Of a DNA stretch of 40,611 bases, positions 17,832 through 26,461 are shown in pieces (the first letter of the stretch is position 1; every line of letters begins with the position of its first letter). The notes below the pieces were generated by a model. That model was not told the DNA's origin, ran no database searches, and saw only the letters and a program-made list of their open reading frames with translations. The position numbers and the translations under genes are program-made. The stretch comes from Dechloromonas sp. (GTDB lineage Bacteria; Pseudomonadota; Gammaproteobacteria; Burkholderiales; Rhodocyclaceae). The stretch covers positions 1-40,611 of the forward strand of contig JAQTXC010000025.1 in the NCBI GenBank assembly GCA_028689015.1. The letters run 5' to 3'.

Positions 17832-19666
17832 AACCCGGCCATTTTCGGCAGCCAGGTGGCCAGGCCCGGCCACAATGAAATGGTCAGCGACCCCAGAAAG
17901 ATGGCCATAACGGCCGGCAGGACGGCACGGGCGACCAGGCTGATCGGCTTGTCGAACATGGCCGACGAGAAATAGAGGTTCATGCCGGCCGGCGGGCAGA
18001 GGAAGCCCATTTCGATGTTGGCCAGGAAAATGATCCCGAAATGCACCGGGTCGATGCCATAGGCCAAGGCTACCGGTAGCAGCAGGGGAACCAGGACAAC
18101 GATGGCAGCGTAGATTTCCATCAGCGCCCCGGCGATCAGCAGGAAGACATTAAGCGCGATCAGGAAGACCCATTTGTTGGGCAGCACCGATTGCACCCAG
18201 TCGATGGCCGCATCGGGAATGCCGGCATCAACCAGATAATTGGTCAGGCCCAGCGCCATGCCAAGAATGAGCATGATGCCGCCGATCACTTCGGCGCAGC
18301 CGACCAGCACGCCACGCATCCCGCGCAGACCGAATTCACGATGAAAAACCGTCTGCGTCAGCACGGCGTAGGCCGCGGTCAGGGCGGCGCTTTCCGTCGG
18401 TGTCGCCAACCCGCCGGCGAGCGAACCGATGGCCACCACCGGCGCCAGGATTTCCCATTTGGCGGCCCAGGCGGCCTGCCCGGCCAGACGGAAATCCGGC
18501 TTTGCCGCCCGGTCGACCGTCAGCCCATCGCGGCGCAGAAAACCGCCGACCACGAGCAGGAAGAAGATCATCACCAGGGCCGGCAAGACACCGGCCAGGA
18601 ACATGGTGTTGATCGGCACGCGGGCAATGATGGCGTACATGATCAGCGGCACCGAGGGGGCCAGCAGCACGCCCAGGGCGCTGGCACTGGTCACCAGGCC
18701 GATGCCGCGCCGCTCGGGAAATCCGGCCTGGGTCAGCAGCGGCAACAACAGACCCCCGAGCGCCAGGATGGTGACACCACTGCCCCCAGTCAGCGCGGTA
18801 AAAAAGGAACAGAGCACCGCCCCAGCAATCGCCGTGCCGCGCGCCCCGCCGCCGAACAGGGCGGTGAACAGGCTACCCAGCCGGGTCGCCGCGCCGGTCC
18901 GGGCAAAGATCAGCCCGGCCAGCGTAAACAAGGGCAAGGCCGGCAGCGACGGATTGACCGTAATCTGGTAGTGACTGAGCGGCACCGCCGCCAAGGGCTG
19001 GCCTTCGCTCCAGAACAGGGCCAGCGCCAGCCCGCCCAGCACGGCAAACACCGGCGCGCCGCACAGCAAGATCAGCAGCAGCCACACGGCAAAAGGCCAC
19101 AATGGCAAGGTGGCCCCATCGAAATAGCTGGCCAGCAAGCCGCCACACAACGGCAAGGCCAGCGCCAGTGCGGCACCCGCCCAACGCACGATGACGGTCG
19201 ACGGCGCTTCGACAGCCAAAATGCGCCAGCCAAAACGCAGCCCGAGCAAGGCAAAACCCAGCGGCATCGCCGCCACGAACCAGGCGCCGGCAATGCCGTA
19301 GGCAATGTCGCGCGGCGCATCCAGTTCTGCTGCCACGAAAGTCCGGCTGGCCTCGGCCAGCATGCCGCAGATCAAGGCCGAGCTGCCGTGCGCCAGCCAT
19401 TGGGCCAGGCGGCGCAGGCGGCGGTCAGATGAATCGCCCAGGCCGGCGCCGAGCGAAGTCAGGTGCCCGCCGCGCTCGGCGACCAGCGCACCGAACATGG
19501 CCAGCAGCAAGCCCGCGTGCTGGACGAAGACCGGTGCATTGGCAATGCCAACGCCAAACAATGGCCGCAGGAGCATCTCGACCAGCGGCAACAACAGCAT
19601 CACCGCCAGGGCGCACCCTGCCAGCACGGCATCGAACGCCCCCAGGCGACGCAGGAAAACGGGCAT
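17828..19666 (-). CDS. TRAP transporter fused small-large permease (DctQM)
   Basis: 612 aa, strongly hydrophobic. The first ~175 residues form a four-helix DctQ-like small permease; the rest is a DctM large permease with about 12 helices. Recognisable DctM segments are PSLPALPLFTLAGLIFARTGAA, GGSGVTILALGGLLLPLL, LGVLLAPSVPLIMYAIIARVPI and FGIIFLANIEMGFLCPPAGMNLYF. It drives sodium- or proton-coupled uptake of an organic acid delivered by the periplasmic receptor. The ATG at 19666 is four bases after the receptor gene stop; an open frame upstream is spurious. The substrate cannot be told from the sequence. Confidence 0.92.
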   Translation of the reverse strand: MPVFLRRLGAFDAVLAGCALAVMLLLPLVEMLLRPLFGVGIANAPVFVQHAGLLLAMFGALVAERGGHLTSLGAGLGDSSDRRLRRLAQWLAHGSSALICGMLAEASRTFVAAELDAPRDIAYGIAGAWFVAAMPLGFALLGLRFGWRILAVEAPSTVIVRWAGAALALALPLCGGLLASYFDGATLPLWPFAVWLLLILLCGAPVFAVLGGLALALFWSEGQPLAAVPLSHYQITVNPSLPALPLFTLAGLIFARTGAATRLGSLFTALFGGGARGTAIAGAVLCSFFTALTGGSGVTILALGGLLLPLLTQAGFPERRGIGLVTSASALGVLLAPSVPLIMYAIIARVPINTMFLAGVLPALVMIFFLLVVGGFLRRDGLTVDRAAKPDFRLAGQAAWAAKWEILAPVVAIGSLAGGLATPTESAALTAAYAVLTQTVFHREFGLRGMRGVLVGCAEVIGGIMLILGMALGLTNYLVDAGIPDAAIDWVQSVLPNKWVFLIALNVFLLIAGALMEIYAAIVVLVPLLLPVALAYGIDPVHFGIIFLANIEMGFLCPPAGMNLYFSSAMFDKPISLVARAVLPAVMAIFLGSLTISLWPGLATWLPKMAGF

Positions 19667-19670
19667 GGCC

Positions 19671-20669
19671 TTACTTCTTGCCGCTGCGATACGCCTTGAG
19701 ATAAGCGACCACCTCGTCAAAGGTCGCCGCCGGCACCAGCGTGCCGCGAATCTGCGGGTAAAGCCTGTCGGCCAGCGCATTCCACGCCTTCATCTGGCCC
19801 GCATCCGGGGTGTTGACCACAAGACCGCGCTTTTTCATGGCGTCGACCGCCTCATCGACTTCCTTGCGTGCCTGCTGCCGGATTTCGCCACCCGCTTTGA
19901 CGCCGGCCTCGCGCACCTGCTGCTGAGCGGCCGGCGTCATCTCGTCCCAGGCCTTGCGGGTCATGACCAGCGCCCCGACAATCGGCGCCCAATTGAGGTC
20001 AAGCATGTTCGGCGCCGTGTTGTAGATCTGCGTGGCCAGCGCAAAATAGGGCGTGGACGGCACCGCATCGATCATTCCGGTCTGGATCGCCGGCAGGATG
20101 TCGGCGGTTTCCAGCGGCACCGGCGTGTAGCCGAGGCGCTTCATGATTTCCTGCTGCTCGGCCTCGCCGCCCCAGGCAAAGAACTTCATCGTCTTGTAGT
20201 CGTCCGGGTGATGCGCCGGCCGCTTCGAGAAGAAACGTACCCAGCCGGCATCGCCCCAGGCAAGGACGACAAAACCCTGATCGAGGAATTTTTTCTCCAT
20301 CGCCGGCCGCATCTTCTCGCGGACGTAATCGACTTCATCCCAGCTCTTGAACATCATCGGCATGGCCTGCAGCGCGGCAATCGATGGTTCGATTTCGCGC
20401 AGGCCGACCACCGACAGCAGGCCGCCCTGCAGCTGGCCGATGCGCATGCGGCGCACCATGTCCGTTTCACCACCCTGGCTGCCGTCAGGGTAGACCAGGT
20501 ATTTGCCGCCCCCATTGGCCGTCCGCCAGGCTTCCCCCAGCGTCATCAACTGACGGTGGTAGAGCGAATTTTTCGGCGCCAGCGTCCCGATACGCAGTGA
20601 TTTGTCGGCGGCCAGCACGTTGCAGGCGAGGAACAGGCCGAGCACGAGCGCGGCAAGGCGTTGGGTCAT
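19671..20669 (-). CDS. TRAP transporter substrate-binding protein (DctP family)
   Basis: 332 aa with a cleavable signal peptide (MTQRLAALVLGLFLACNVLAADK, cut after VLA). The mature protein has the DctP fold: LRIGTLAPKNSLYHRQLMTLGEAWRTANGGGKYLVYPDGSQGGETDMVRRMRIGQLQGGLLS, the ligand-binding region around ETADILPAIQTGMIDAVPSTPYF, and WAPIVGALVMTRKAWDEMT. A conserved arginine that binds carboxylates is not obvious at the usual place, which fits the unusual ligand class of TatT-linked TRAP systems. GGAGA lies five bases before ATG 20669. Confidence 0.9.
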   Translation of the reverse strand: MTQRLAALVLGLFLACNVLAADKSLRIGTLAPKNSLYHRQLMTLGEAWRTANGGGKYLVYPDGSQGGETDMVRRMRIGQLQGGLLSVVGLREIEPSIAALQAMPMMFKSWDEVDYVREKMRPAMEKKFLDQGFVVLAWGDAGWVRFFSKRPAHHPDDYKTMKFFAWGGEAEQQEIMKRLGYTPVPLETADILPAIQTGMIDAVPSTPYFALATQIYNTAPNMLDLNWAPIVGALVMTRKAWDEMTPAAQQQVREAGVKAGGEIRQQARKEVDEAVDAMKKRGLVVNTPDAGQMKAWNALADRLYPQIRGTLVPAATFDEVVAYLKAYRSGKK

Positions 20670-20683
20670 CACGTTCTCCGGAT

Positions 20684-21586
20684 TCAGAATAGATCGGGCG
20701 ATTGTTCAAGCAACCAGGCAGCACGCCGGCGCATCACTTCATCCTGCAGGGCCTGCGGATCACCTGCCGGTGTCACCCCAGCCAGCGCCTGGCGCAGCAG
20801 GGACTCGAACCCGGCGCGATCCCCGGTCGGCAGGGCGTGGCCTTCCGCCTTGGCCAGCAAGGGCCCCGGCGACTGGCCGCCGGACAGGGCAATCGCTTCG
20901 TCGAACCAGTGCAAGGCCTGTTGACGATGACCACCCGGACGCGCAGCCTCGAACGTCGCCCGCAAGCCGAGCAGGGCGCCCTCGCCCCACTGCCGGTCAG
21001 CCCGGTACGCCAGCTCGGCGAGGCGAACGGCCAGCGGCAGGTCGGCCACGATGTCCGGCGCATCCTTGCTCAAGGAAATCCAGCCGCCCCAGGCAGCAGC
21101 TGCCCAGTAGGCCAGGCCCACATCCGCCGCCTTCAGTACCGGCCAGCGGGCCGGATCGGTACTGCGCAATGCGTCCGAGAAGCCGGGATATCGATTGTCC
21201 AGGGCGTTGACCGCATGCAGCTGGGCACGGGCATACAACTGCGCCGCACGCTGGCGCAGGCGGCTGGCGGCAACCGCATCGCGCGACTCGATCCGGTCCG
21301 CCTCGAAGGCGACAAAGGCATAGGCATACTGTGTGAATCCGGCGGCCACCGCTTCGCTGAGCGCAGCGTGGCCGGGCTGCTGTAGAAGCACCGACTCGGA
21401 CAGCTTGAGGTAGAAGGGCGCGGCATCACGCGCCAGCTCCGGATCGTTTTCCGCCATCTGACCTTGTCCGGCCAGCGCATCGGCCAGGTTGCCGACGATC
21501 AGCTGGCGCGGCGAGCAAGCGACCAAACCCAGCGAGAGGATGGAGAGCGCCAGCCAGCGGGCGAGTATCGTTTTTTCGTGAGCCAT
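20684..21586 (-). CDS. TatT-type TPR lipoprotein of a TRAP transporter
   Basis: 300 aa with a lipoprotein signal (LSLGLVAC, lipidated Cys 24). The mature part is all helical with TPR-like helix pairs (ALHWFDEAIALSGGQSPGPLLAKAEGHALPTGDRAGFESLLRQAL; AADVGLAYWAAAAWGGWISLSKD). This is the TatT family first described in Treponema pallidum, where a trimeric TPR lipoprotein partners the TRAP receptor (TatP), probably for hydrophobic ligands. It lies 14 bp upstream of the receptor gene, giving the order TatT-P-QM. No good Shine-Dalgarno sequence is seen before the ATG. Confidence 0.85.
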   Translation of the reverse strand: MAHEKTILARWLALSILSLGLVACSPRQLIVGNLADALAGQGQMAENDPELARDAAPFYLKLSESVLLQQPGHAALSEAVAAGFTQYAYAFVAFEADRIESRDAVAASRLRQRAAQLYARAQLHAVNALDNRYPGFSDALRSTDPARWPVLKAADVGLAYWAAAAWGGWISLSKDAPDIVADLPLAVRLAELAYRADRQWGEGALLGLRATFEAARPGGHRQQALHWFDEAIALSGGQSPGPLLAKAEGHALPTGDRAGFESLLRQALAGVTPAGDPQALQDEVMRRRAAWLLEQSPDLF

Positions 21587-21629
21587 AGCCGCGACACCTT
21601 AGTCGCCGCGTGTTACGGGCAGATGACGT

Positions 21630-24626
21630 TCAACCCCGATCCAGCAGGCGTGTTGTCATCTCGTCTGCCGGCATCGGCCAGGCGAACAGGTAGCCCTGCA
21701 AATACTGGCAGCCGAGATCGACCAACTGGTGCTGTTGCCGTTCCGTTTCGACGCCCTCGGCGAGGATTTCGAGCTGCAGCGTCTGCGCCAGCGAAATGAT
21801 GGTGCGGACGATACCTACGCTGCGCTCGCCGGTGGCAAGATCCCGGACAAAGGATTGGTCGATCTTCAGTTTGTGCACCGGAAAATTCTTCAGGTAGGCG
21901 AGGCTGGAATAGCCCGTTCCGAAATCATCGATCGCCAGCCGCACCCCCAGGTCGACCAGTTGCCTGAGCTTGGCAATCACGTCGGCCACATTGTGCATCA
22001 GTGAGGATTCGGTGATTTCCAGCTCCAGCGAGGCCGGCGGCACTCCGGTTTCGGCCAGAATGCGGGCGACCATGGGCACCAGGTCACCCTGACGAAATTG
22101 CCGGGGCGACAGGTTGACCGCCAGCACCAAATCCGGATACCCCTGCGCGTGCCAGGTTTTCAGTTGCCGGCAGGCCTGCTCCAGCACCCAGGCACCGATC
22201 GGCAGAATGCTGCCACTGTCTTCGGCCACCGGGATGAAGCGGCCGGGTGAAACCGGGCCGAGGGTGCTGGATTGCCAGCGCAACAGCGCTTCGACGCCGT
22301 GGATGCGTTGCGTACCGGCATCGATCAGTGGCTGGTAGTGGATGCTCAGTTCATCCCGGCTCAGGGCGTAACGCAGCGCCGACTCCAGCCGGAAACGATC
22401 GTCCACCTCCTCGTTCATGCGACTGGCAAAGAACTGGTAGCCGTTCCGCCCCTGCGACTTGGCGTGATACATCGCCGTGTCGGCGTTGCGCATCAGTGTC
22501 GCCCCGTCCTCCCCATGCTCGGGGAAACAGCAGATGCCGATGCTCGGCGTGATGTGCAAGGCATGCGACTGAACCGGGATCGGCTGGACCAACACCTCGA
22601 TCAGTTTTTCGGCAATGCGGACCAGGTCGGCATGCGCCTCGATCGATGGCACCAGCAACAGGAATTCATCGCCGCCGAGCCGGGCCAGCGTGTCGGTGGC
22701 CCGCAGGACATAAGACATCCGCTGGGCCACCTGTGCCAGCAGCAGATCACCGACCTGATGGCCGAGCGAATCGTTGATGGTCTTGAAATGATCCAGGTCG
22801 ACAAACAGGATGCCCACTTTTTCGCCCTTGCGACTTGCCTGGGCGAGCGCCTGGGCCATCCGGTCCTGCAGCAGGTTGCGGTTAGGCAGACCGGTCAACG
22901 CATCGTAATGCGCCATCCGGTGGATCGCTTCCTGCGCCTGCTGGCGTTCGATGATTTCCTGTTGTAGCCGCTGGTTGGCCTCGGCCAGTTCGGCGGTGCG
23001 CAGGGCGACATGCTCTTCCAGTTTCTCCTGCGCCCGCTGCACGGCTTCGTCCGCCCGCCGCCGGTCCGTGATATCCACGCCGACACCGATGTAGCCGGTA
23101 ATCTCGCCATCGATGTCGCGCAGCGCCGAAACACTCAGATGAACCGGGAAGCGGCGGCCATCGTGCGCGATGTAGGTCCATTCCTGCTCATCGTTACCAA
23201 GCAGTCGAGCACGCGCCACAAAGGTGTCGAAGCCAGGCTCGATGATCTCGCCCAGCATTTCCGAAATCTGTGCCGAATAGAGCGCCACTTCCTCCGGCTC
23301 ATGAAACAGTGCAGGCGTCTGCTGCATGATCAGCGCATCGGCGGAATAACCCAGCCAACGCTCTGCCGTCGTGTTCATCAGGGTGATCAGGCCATCCGGG
23401 TTGGTGGCGATGATCGACACGTTGGCACTGTTGAAGACGGCCTGCATCAGCGCCGCCGCACCGATCAGCGCCTCCTGTGCGGCATGCCGCTCCGAGGTAT
23501 CTTCGATCACCCAGATCGAGCCCCCGTGGAGGGGGTCCGACTTGTCGAATACCCGTCCCACGATGCGACACCAGAAAACCTCACCGTTACGCCGGCGCAG
23601 GCGCTGCTCCCGTGAATGCGTGCCACCACTGGCGATGTGCGGATAAACATCACGCGCCACCTGCTCGAACTCTGCCTGCGACAGATACCAGTCGCGCGTC
23701 GAGGAGCCCGTCATGCTCCCCGGCGGATAAGCAAATATTTTCTCGGCATGCGGATTACAGCGCTGGACCACCCGGTTCTTGAGAAACACAATACCGACCA
23801 GCGCACTGTCGAGAATCGCCTGGTTCTCGAACAAGGCATGTCGAATCGCCTCCTCCTGCGCCCGCGCATCGCTGCGGTCCGAAACCAGCCAGATCGTTCC
23901 CTTGGCGGGCTGCTCCGGATCAAGAACGTAGGCAATCAGTTGCGCCCAGAAGGTCGAACCATCCTGACGCGCCATCGTCATTTCATGCATCACCGATTGG
24001 CCAGTCAGCAGCAAAGGCCCGGCGATACGCCCCAAGGCATCGTAATCCGCCGCTGAGGGAAACAAGGCCCGCCCGGACAGACCGATCATCTCGCACTCCG
24101 AATACCCGAACATCGCGCAGCCCTGGGCGTTGCAGCGGGTCACCTGGCGGTCCCGGGTAAACAGGATGGCCACCGGCGCATTGGCCATGATGGCTTCGAA
24201 TTCCAGCACGGTCTGGGCCAGCGCTGCCGTCTGCTGCTCTTCCTGGGTGATGTCCTCGAAGAACCAGACCGTGCCTTCATCCGTCGGCGAGGGATTGACC
24301 GCATTGGCACTGACCCTGCAAATCAGATCCCGTCCGCTGGCATGGCGAAATGTCCATACCTGGCTGATCGGCCGCCCGGCCGCCAGTACGGGCCGGACCG
24401 TCTCGGCAAAGGACTCGTAATCCGCCGGCGAGTGAAACAAGGTGACACTGGGAAAGCCGGCCAGCCCCCCTGGCGAGAACCCGAACATGCTTTCCATCGC
24501 CGGATTGCAGCGCATGATGTGGCGGTTCCGAGTCAGGCAGAAGCCGAGCGATGCCTGCGAGAAAATGGTCTCGAGCTCGCGCTGCGCCTGATTCGACAGA
24601 TTTTCTGAAATGCCAGTTTCAACCAT
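21630..24626 (-). CDS. cyclic-di-GMP signalling protein, 4xPAS-GGDEF-EAL
   Basis: 998 aa, cytoplasmic (no membrane helix). Four PAS/PAC modules (about 15-130, 135-260, 265-385, 390-515) and a coiled coil precede GGDEF (intact signature at 651-655, preceded by the RxxD inhibitory site as RATD-x5) and EAL (E779-A-L, with DDFGTGYSSL and LKIDQSFVRDL). Both catalytic sites look intact, so it may make and degrade c-di-GMP, with PAS input choosing between them. It starts 115 bp after the NTF2-like gene on the same strand, so it could receive read-through from the 24.7-33 kb operon, though the AT-rich gap suggests its own promoter. Confidence 0.94.
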   Translation of the reverse strand: MVETGISENLSNQAQRELETIFSQASLGFCLTRNRHIMRCNPAMESMFGFSPGGLAGFPSVTLFHSPADYESFAETVRPVLAAGRPISQVWTFRHASGRDLICRVSANAVNPSPTDEGTVWFFEDITQEEQQTAALAQTVLEFEAIMANAPVAILFTRDRQVTRCNAQGCAMFGYSECEMIGLSGRALFPSAADYDALGRIAGPLLLTGQSVMHEMTMARQDGSTFWAQLIAYVLDPEQPAKGTIWLVSDRSDARAQEEAIRHALFENQAILDSALVGIVFLKNRVVQRCNPHAEKIFAYPPGSMTGSSTRDWYLSQAEFEQVARDVYPHIASGGTHSREQRLRRRNGEVFWCRIVGRVFDKSDPLHGGSIWVIEDTSERHAAQEALIGAAALMQAVFNSANVSIIATNPDGLITLMNTTAERWLGYSADALIMQQTPALFHEPEEVALYSAQISEMLGEIIEPGFDTFVARARLLGNDEQEWTYIAHDGRRFPVHLSVSALRDIDGEITGYIGVGVDITDRRRADEAVQRAQEKLEEHVALRTAELAEANQRLQQEIIERQQAQEAIHRMAHYDALTGLPNRNLLQDRMAQALAQASRKGEKVGILFVDLDHFKTINDSLGHQVGDLLLAQVAQRMSYVLRATDTLARLGGDEFLLLVPSIEAHADLVRIAEKLIEVLVQPIPVQSHALHITPSIGICCFPEHGEDGATLMRNADTAMYHAKSQGRNGYQFFASRMNEEVDDRFRLESALRYALSRDELSIHYQPLIDAGTQRIHGVEALLRWQSSTLGPVSPGRFIPVAEDSGSILPIGAWVLEQACRQLKTWHAQGYPDLVLAVNLSPRQFRQGDLVPMVARILAETGVPPASLELEITESSLMHNVADVIAKLRQLVDLGVRLAIDDFGTGYSSLAYLKNFPVHKLKIDQSFVRDLATGERSVGIVRTIISLAQTLQLEILAEGVETERQQHQLVDLGCQYLQGYLFAWPMPADEMTTRLLDRG

Positions 24627-24741
24627 GGGATGCGCCAGTCAATGCCTCGGTGATTTTTTACTTATAGTAAATACATTATCTGAATCCAGCATAGTTTAGC
24701 GCCCCCCTCCCCCGACAATCCGAAATCATCCGCGGCACAAT

Positions 24742-25164
24742 TCAGGCCGCCAGCACCCGCCGCAAGCCGCGCAGGACGCTGCCCATCAGCGGCAGCTTCA
24801 TGTACAACTCTTCGCCGGTGTCCCAGTAATCGCGGTGGTAATTGACCTTGCCGTCGGCGGCAAAGCGGAGGTGCGAAACTCCCCGCATCACCTGCGCCTG
24901 CCCCCTGCCCCACAGCCTGACCCGATAGTGAAAGGCCCAGACCAGCATGCAGCCGCCGGCGTCGCTGACCTGTTCGGTGATGACAAAGCGCGGCTCGGCC
25001 ACCTGCGTGAACATGTGGCTGAAAATGCGTTCGATGGCCGCCACGCCATAAACCTCGTTAAACGGGTCCTTGAAATAGGCATCGGCACTGTAGAACTCGG
25101 CAAAACGCGGCACTTGTTCCGGCGTCAGCGTCTGGTAGAAATCGATCAGGGCAGGCGTGTTCAT
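24742..25164 (-). CDS. NTF2/SnoaL-like protein
   Basis: 140 aa single-domain NTF2 cone fold: LIDFYQTLTPEQVPRFAEFYSADAYFKDPFNEVYGVAAIERIFSHMF, then VWAFHYRVRLWGRGQ, VSHLRFAADGKVNYHRDYWD. Proteins of this type accompany the SDR-DUF3833-MFS-CFA-amine oxidase set in many Proteobacteria; the function is unknown, perhaps an isomerase or lipid-ligand carrier. It is the last of ten packed minus-strand genes, one base after the SDR gene. Confidence 0.85.
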   Translation of the reverse strand: MNTPALIDFYQTLTPEQVPRFAEFYSADAYFKDPFNEVYGVAAIERIFSHMFTQVAEPRFVITEQVSDAGGCMLVWAFHYRVRLWGRGQAQVMRGVSHLRFAADGKVNYHRDYWDTGEELYMKLPLMGSVLRGLRRVLAA

Positions 25165-25165
25165 C

Positions 25166-25927
25166 TCAAACTCCAGTCAAACGACGAATCAAGGGGAAAT
25201 ACAGACCATCCGGCAGCAGGGCCAGCAGTTTCAGCACGCGGGTGAAGCGCTTCGGGTAGTGGATTTCGAATTTTCCGCTGGCCAGGCCGTCGACCGTGGC
25301 TCGCGCGGCGGCTTCCGCGGTCAACAGGGCCGGCATGGCAAAATCGTTTTGCTCGGTCAGCCGGGTGCGCACAAAGCCGGGATTGATCAGCCAGACCCCG
25401 ATACCGCGCGGCGCCAGATCAAGCTGCAGACATTCGGCAAAATGAATCAGCGCCGCCTTGCCCGGCCCATAGGCCAGCGCCTTGGGCAAACCACGATAGC
25501 CGGCGACACTGGCAACCATGGCCAGCCCGCCGCCGCAAGGCAGGTCGCCAAGTACGCAAGCCGCCAATTTAGCCGCCCCGGTGAAGTTGACCGCAAACAT
25601 CGCCTCGGCCGCCTCCAGGTCGAAATCGGCAGCACCCATCGGCCGGTAATCGCCGGCCAGGTAAAGCACCACATCGATGCCACCCCAAGTGGCGAGCAGG
25701 CGGGCCCGGGCGGCCTGCAGACTGGCCAGATCAGTCACGTCGGCCGGCACGACCAGCGCATCCGGCACAGCCAGGGCCTGCAGACTGGCCAAGCGGCGAG
25801 CACTCAGGGCCAGTTGGGCGCCGCGCCCGGCCAGCGCATGGGCCAGCGCCGCGCCAATGCCGCTGGAAGCGCCAACCAGCCACACCCGCCGGCCCGACCA
25901 GTCGGTTATTTTCGGATTCAAGGCCAT
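25166..25927 (-). CDS. short-chain dehydrogenase/reductase
   Basis: 253 aa classical SDR: cofactor motif GASSGIG (19-25), DVTD at 63-66, an YLAG in place of NNAG (89-92), and the triad S140, Y153, K157 (YGPGK). The C-terminal segment FEIHYPKRFTRVLKLLALLPDGLYFPLIRRL resembles membrane-associated lipid-acting SDRs. It is a homologue of the SDR found with amine-oxidase/CFA genes in singlet-oxygen regulons, so an acyl-chain or keto-lipid substrate is plausible. ATG 25927 follows GAGGTGG; a TTG one codon earlier is possible. Confidence 0.9.
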   Translation of the reverse strand: MALNPKITDWSGRRVWLVGASSGIGAALAHALAGRGAQLALSARRLASLQALAVPDALVVPADVTDLASLQAARARLLATWGGIDVVLYLAGDYRPMGAADFDLEAAEAMFAVNFTGAAKLAACVLGDLPCGGGLAMVASVAGYRGLPKALAYGPGKAALIHFAECLQLDLAPRGIGVWLINPGFVRTRLTEQNDFAMPALLTAEAAARATVDGLASGKFEIHYPKRFTRVLKLLALLPDGLYFPLIRRLTGV

Positions 25928-25936
25928 CAAGCCACC

Positions 25937-26461
25937 TCAGCGCTTGACGAAACTGAGCGTCACCTCGCCCAGCCCGATTCCCCATTTCGACAAGTAGGAA
26001 CGGTTGAGCATCACCTTGTCGTCGATCAGGAACATCCAGTCATCAAAGTCGACGTGATAGACCTTGCCGTCCACCGGCAAGGCCAGCACGTAACGCCAGC
26101 GCAGCGCATTGCCCGACAACTCGCCCAGCGCCTCGCCAATCACATCGTCCGCCGTACCGCGATAACTGCCGTCGGCTTGCCGCTGCAGCGTCCACACCCG
26201 GCGCGAGGTGCTGCCATCCGACCAGCTGAACTGCTCGTCAAGGACACCCACATCACCCTGCCAACGCGCTTCGATCACGACATGGAAACGCCTCTTTACC
26301 TCACCCGACCGCCCCTGGAACATCCCCCAGCCATCCAGCGTGCCGTTGAGGTAAGTCTTCAGATCGAGCACCGGCTGTTCGGCCCGGTAGTGTTCAATCC
26401 CGGGGGCGGCACAGCCAGCCAAGCCCAAACTGAACAAGGCGGCAAGCAGACATTTTTTCAT
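25937..26461 (-). CDS. DUF3833 lipoprotein
   Basis: 174 aa; lipobox LAGC with the lipidated Cys at 17. The mature part is a beta-rich lipocalin-like domain typical of DUF3833 (LDLKTYLNGTLDGWGMFQGRSGEVKRRFHVVIEARW, LDEQFSWSDGSTSRRVWTL, YHVDFDDWMFLIDDKVMLNRSYLSKWGIGLGEVTLSFVK). Unknown function; a periplasmic lipid-binding role would fit the operon. The start overlaps the MFS stop as ATGA (26458-26461), which rules out the longer frame that opens upstream. Confidence 0.9.
   Translation of the reverse strand: MKKCLLAALFSLGLAGCAAPGIEHYRAEQPVLDLKTYLNGTLDGWGMFQGRSGEVKRRFHVVIEARWQGDVGVLDEQFSWSDGSTSRRVWTLQRQADGSYRGTADDVIGEALGELSGNALRWRYVLALPVDGKVYHVDFDDWMFLIDDKVMLNRSYLSKWGIGLGEVTLSFVKR

Noticed and set aside
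18191-19432. 413-codon plus-strand frame rich in Gln/Arg/His
   Set aside because: Antisense to the TRAP permease; composition is the mirror of a membrane-protein gene.
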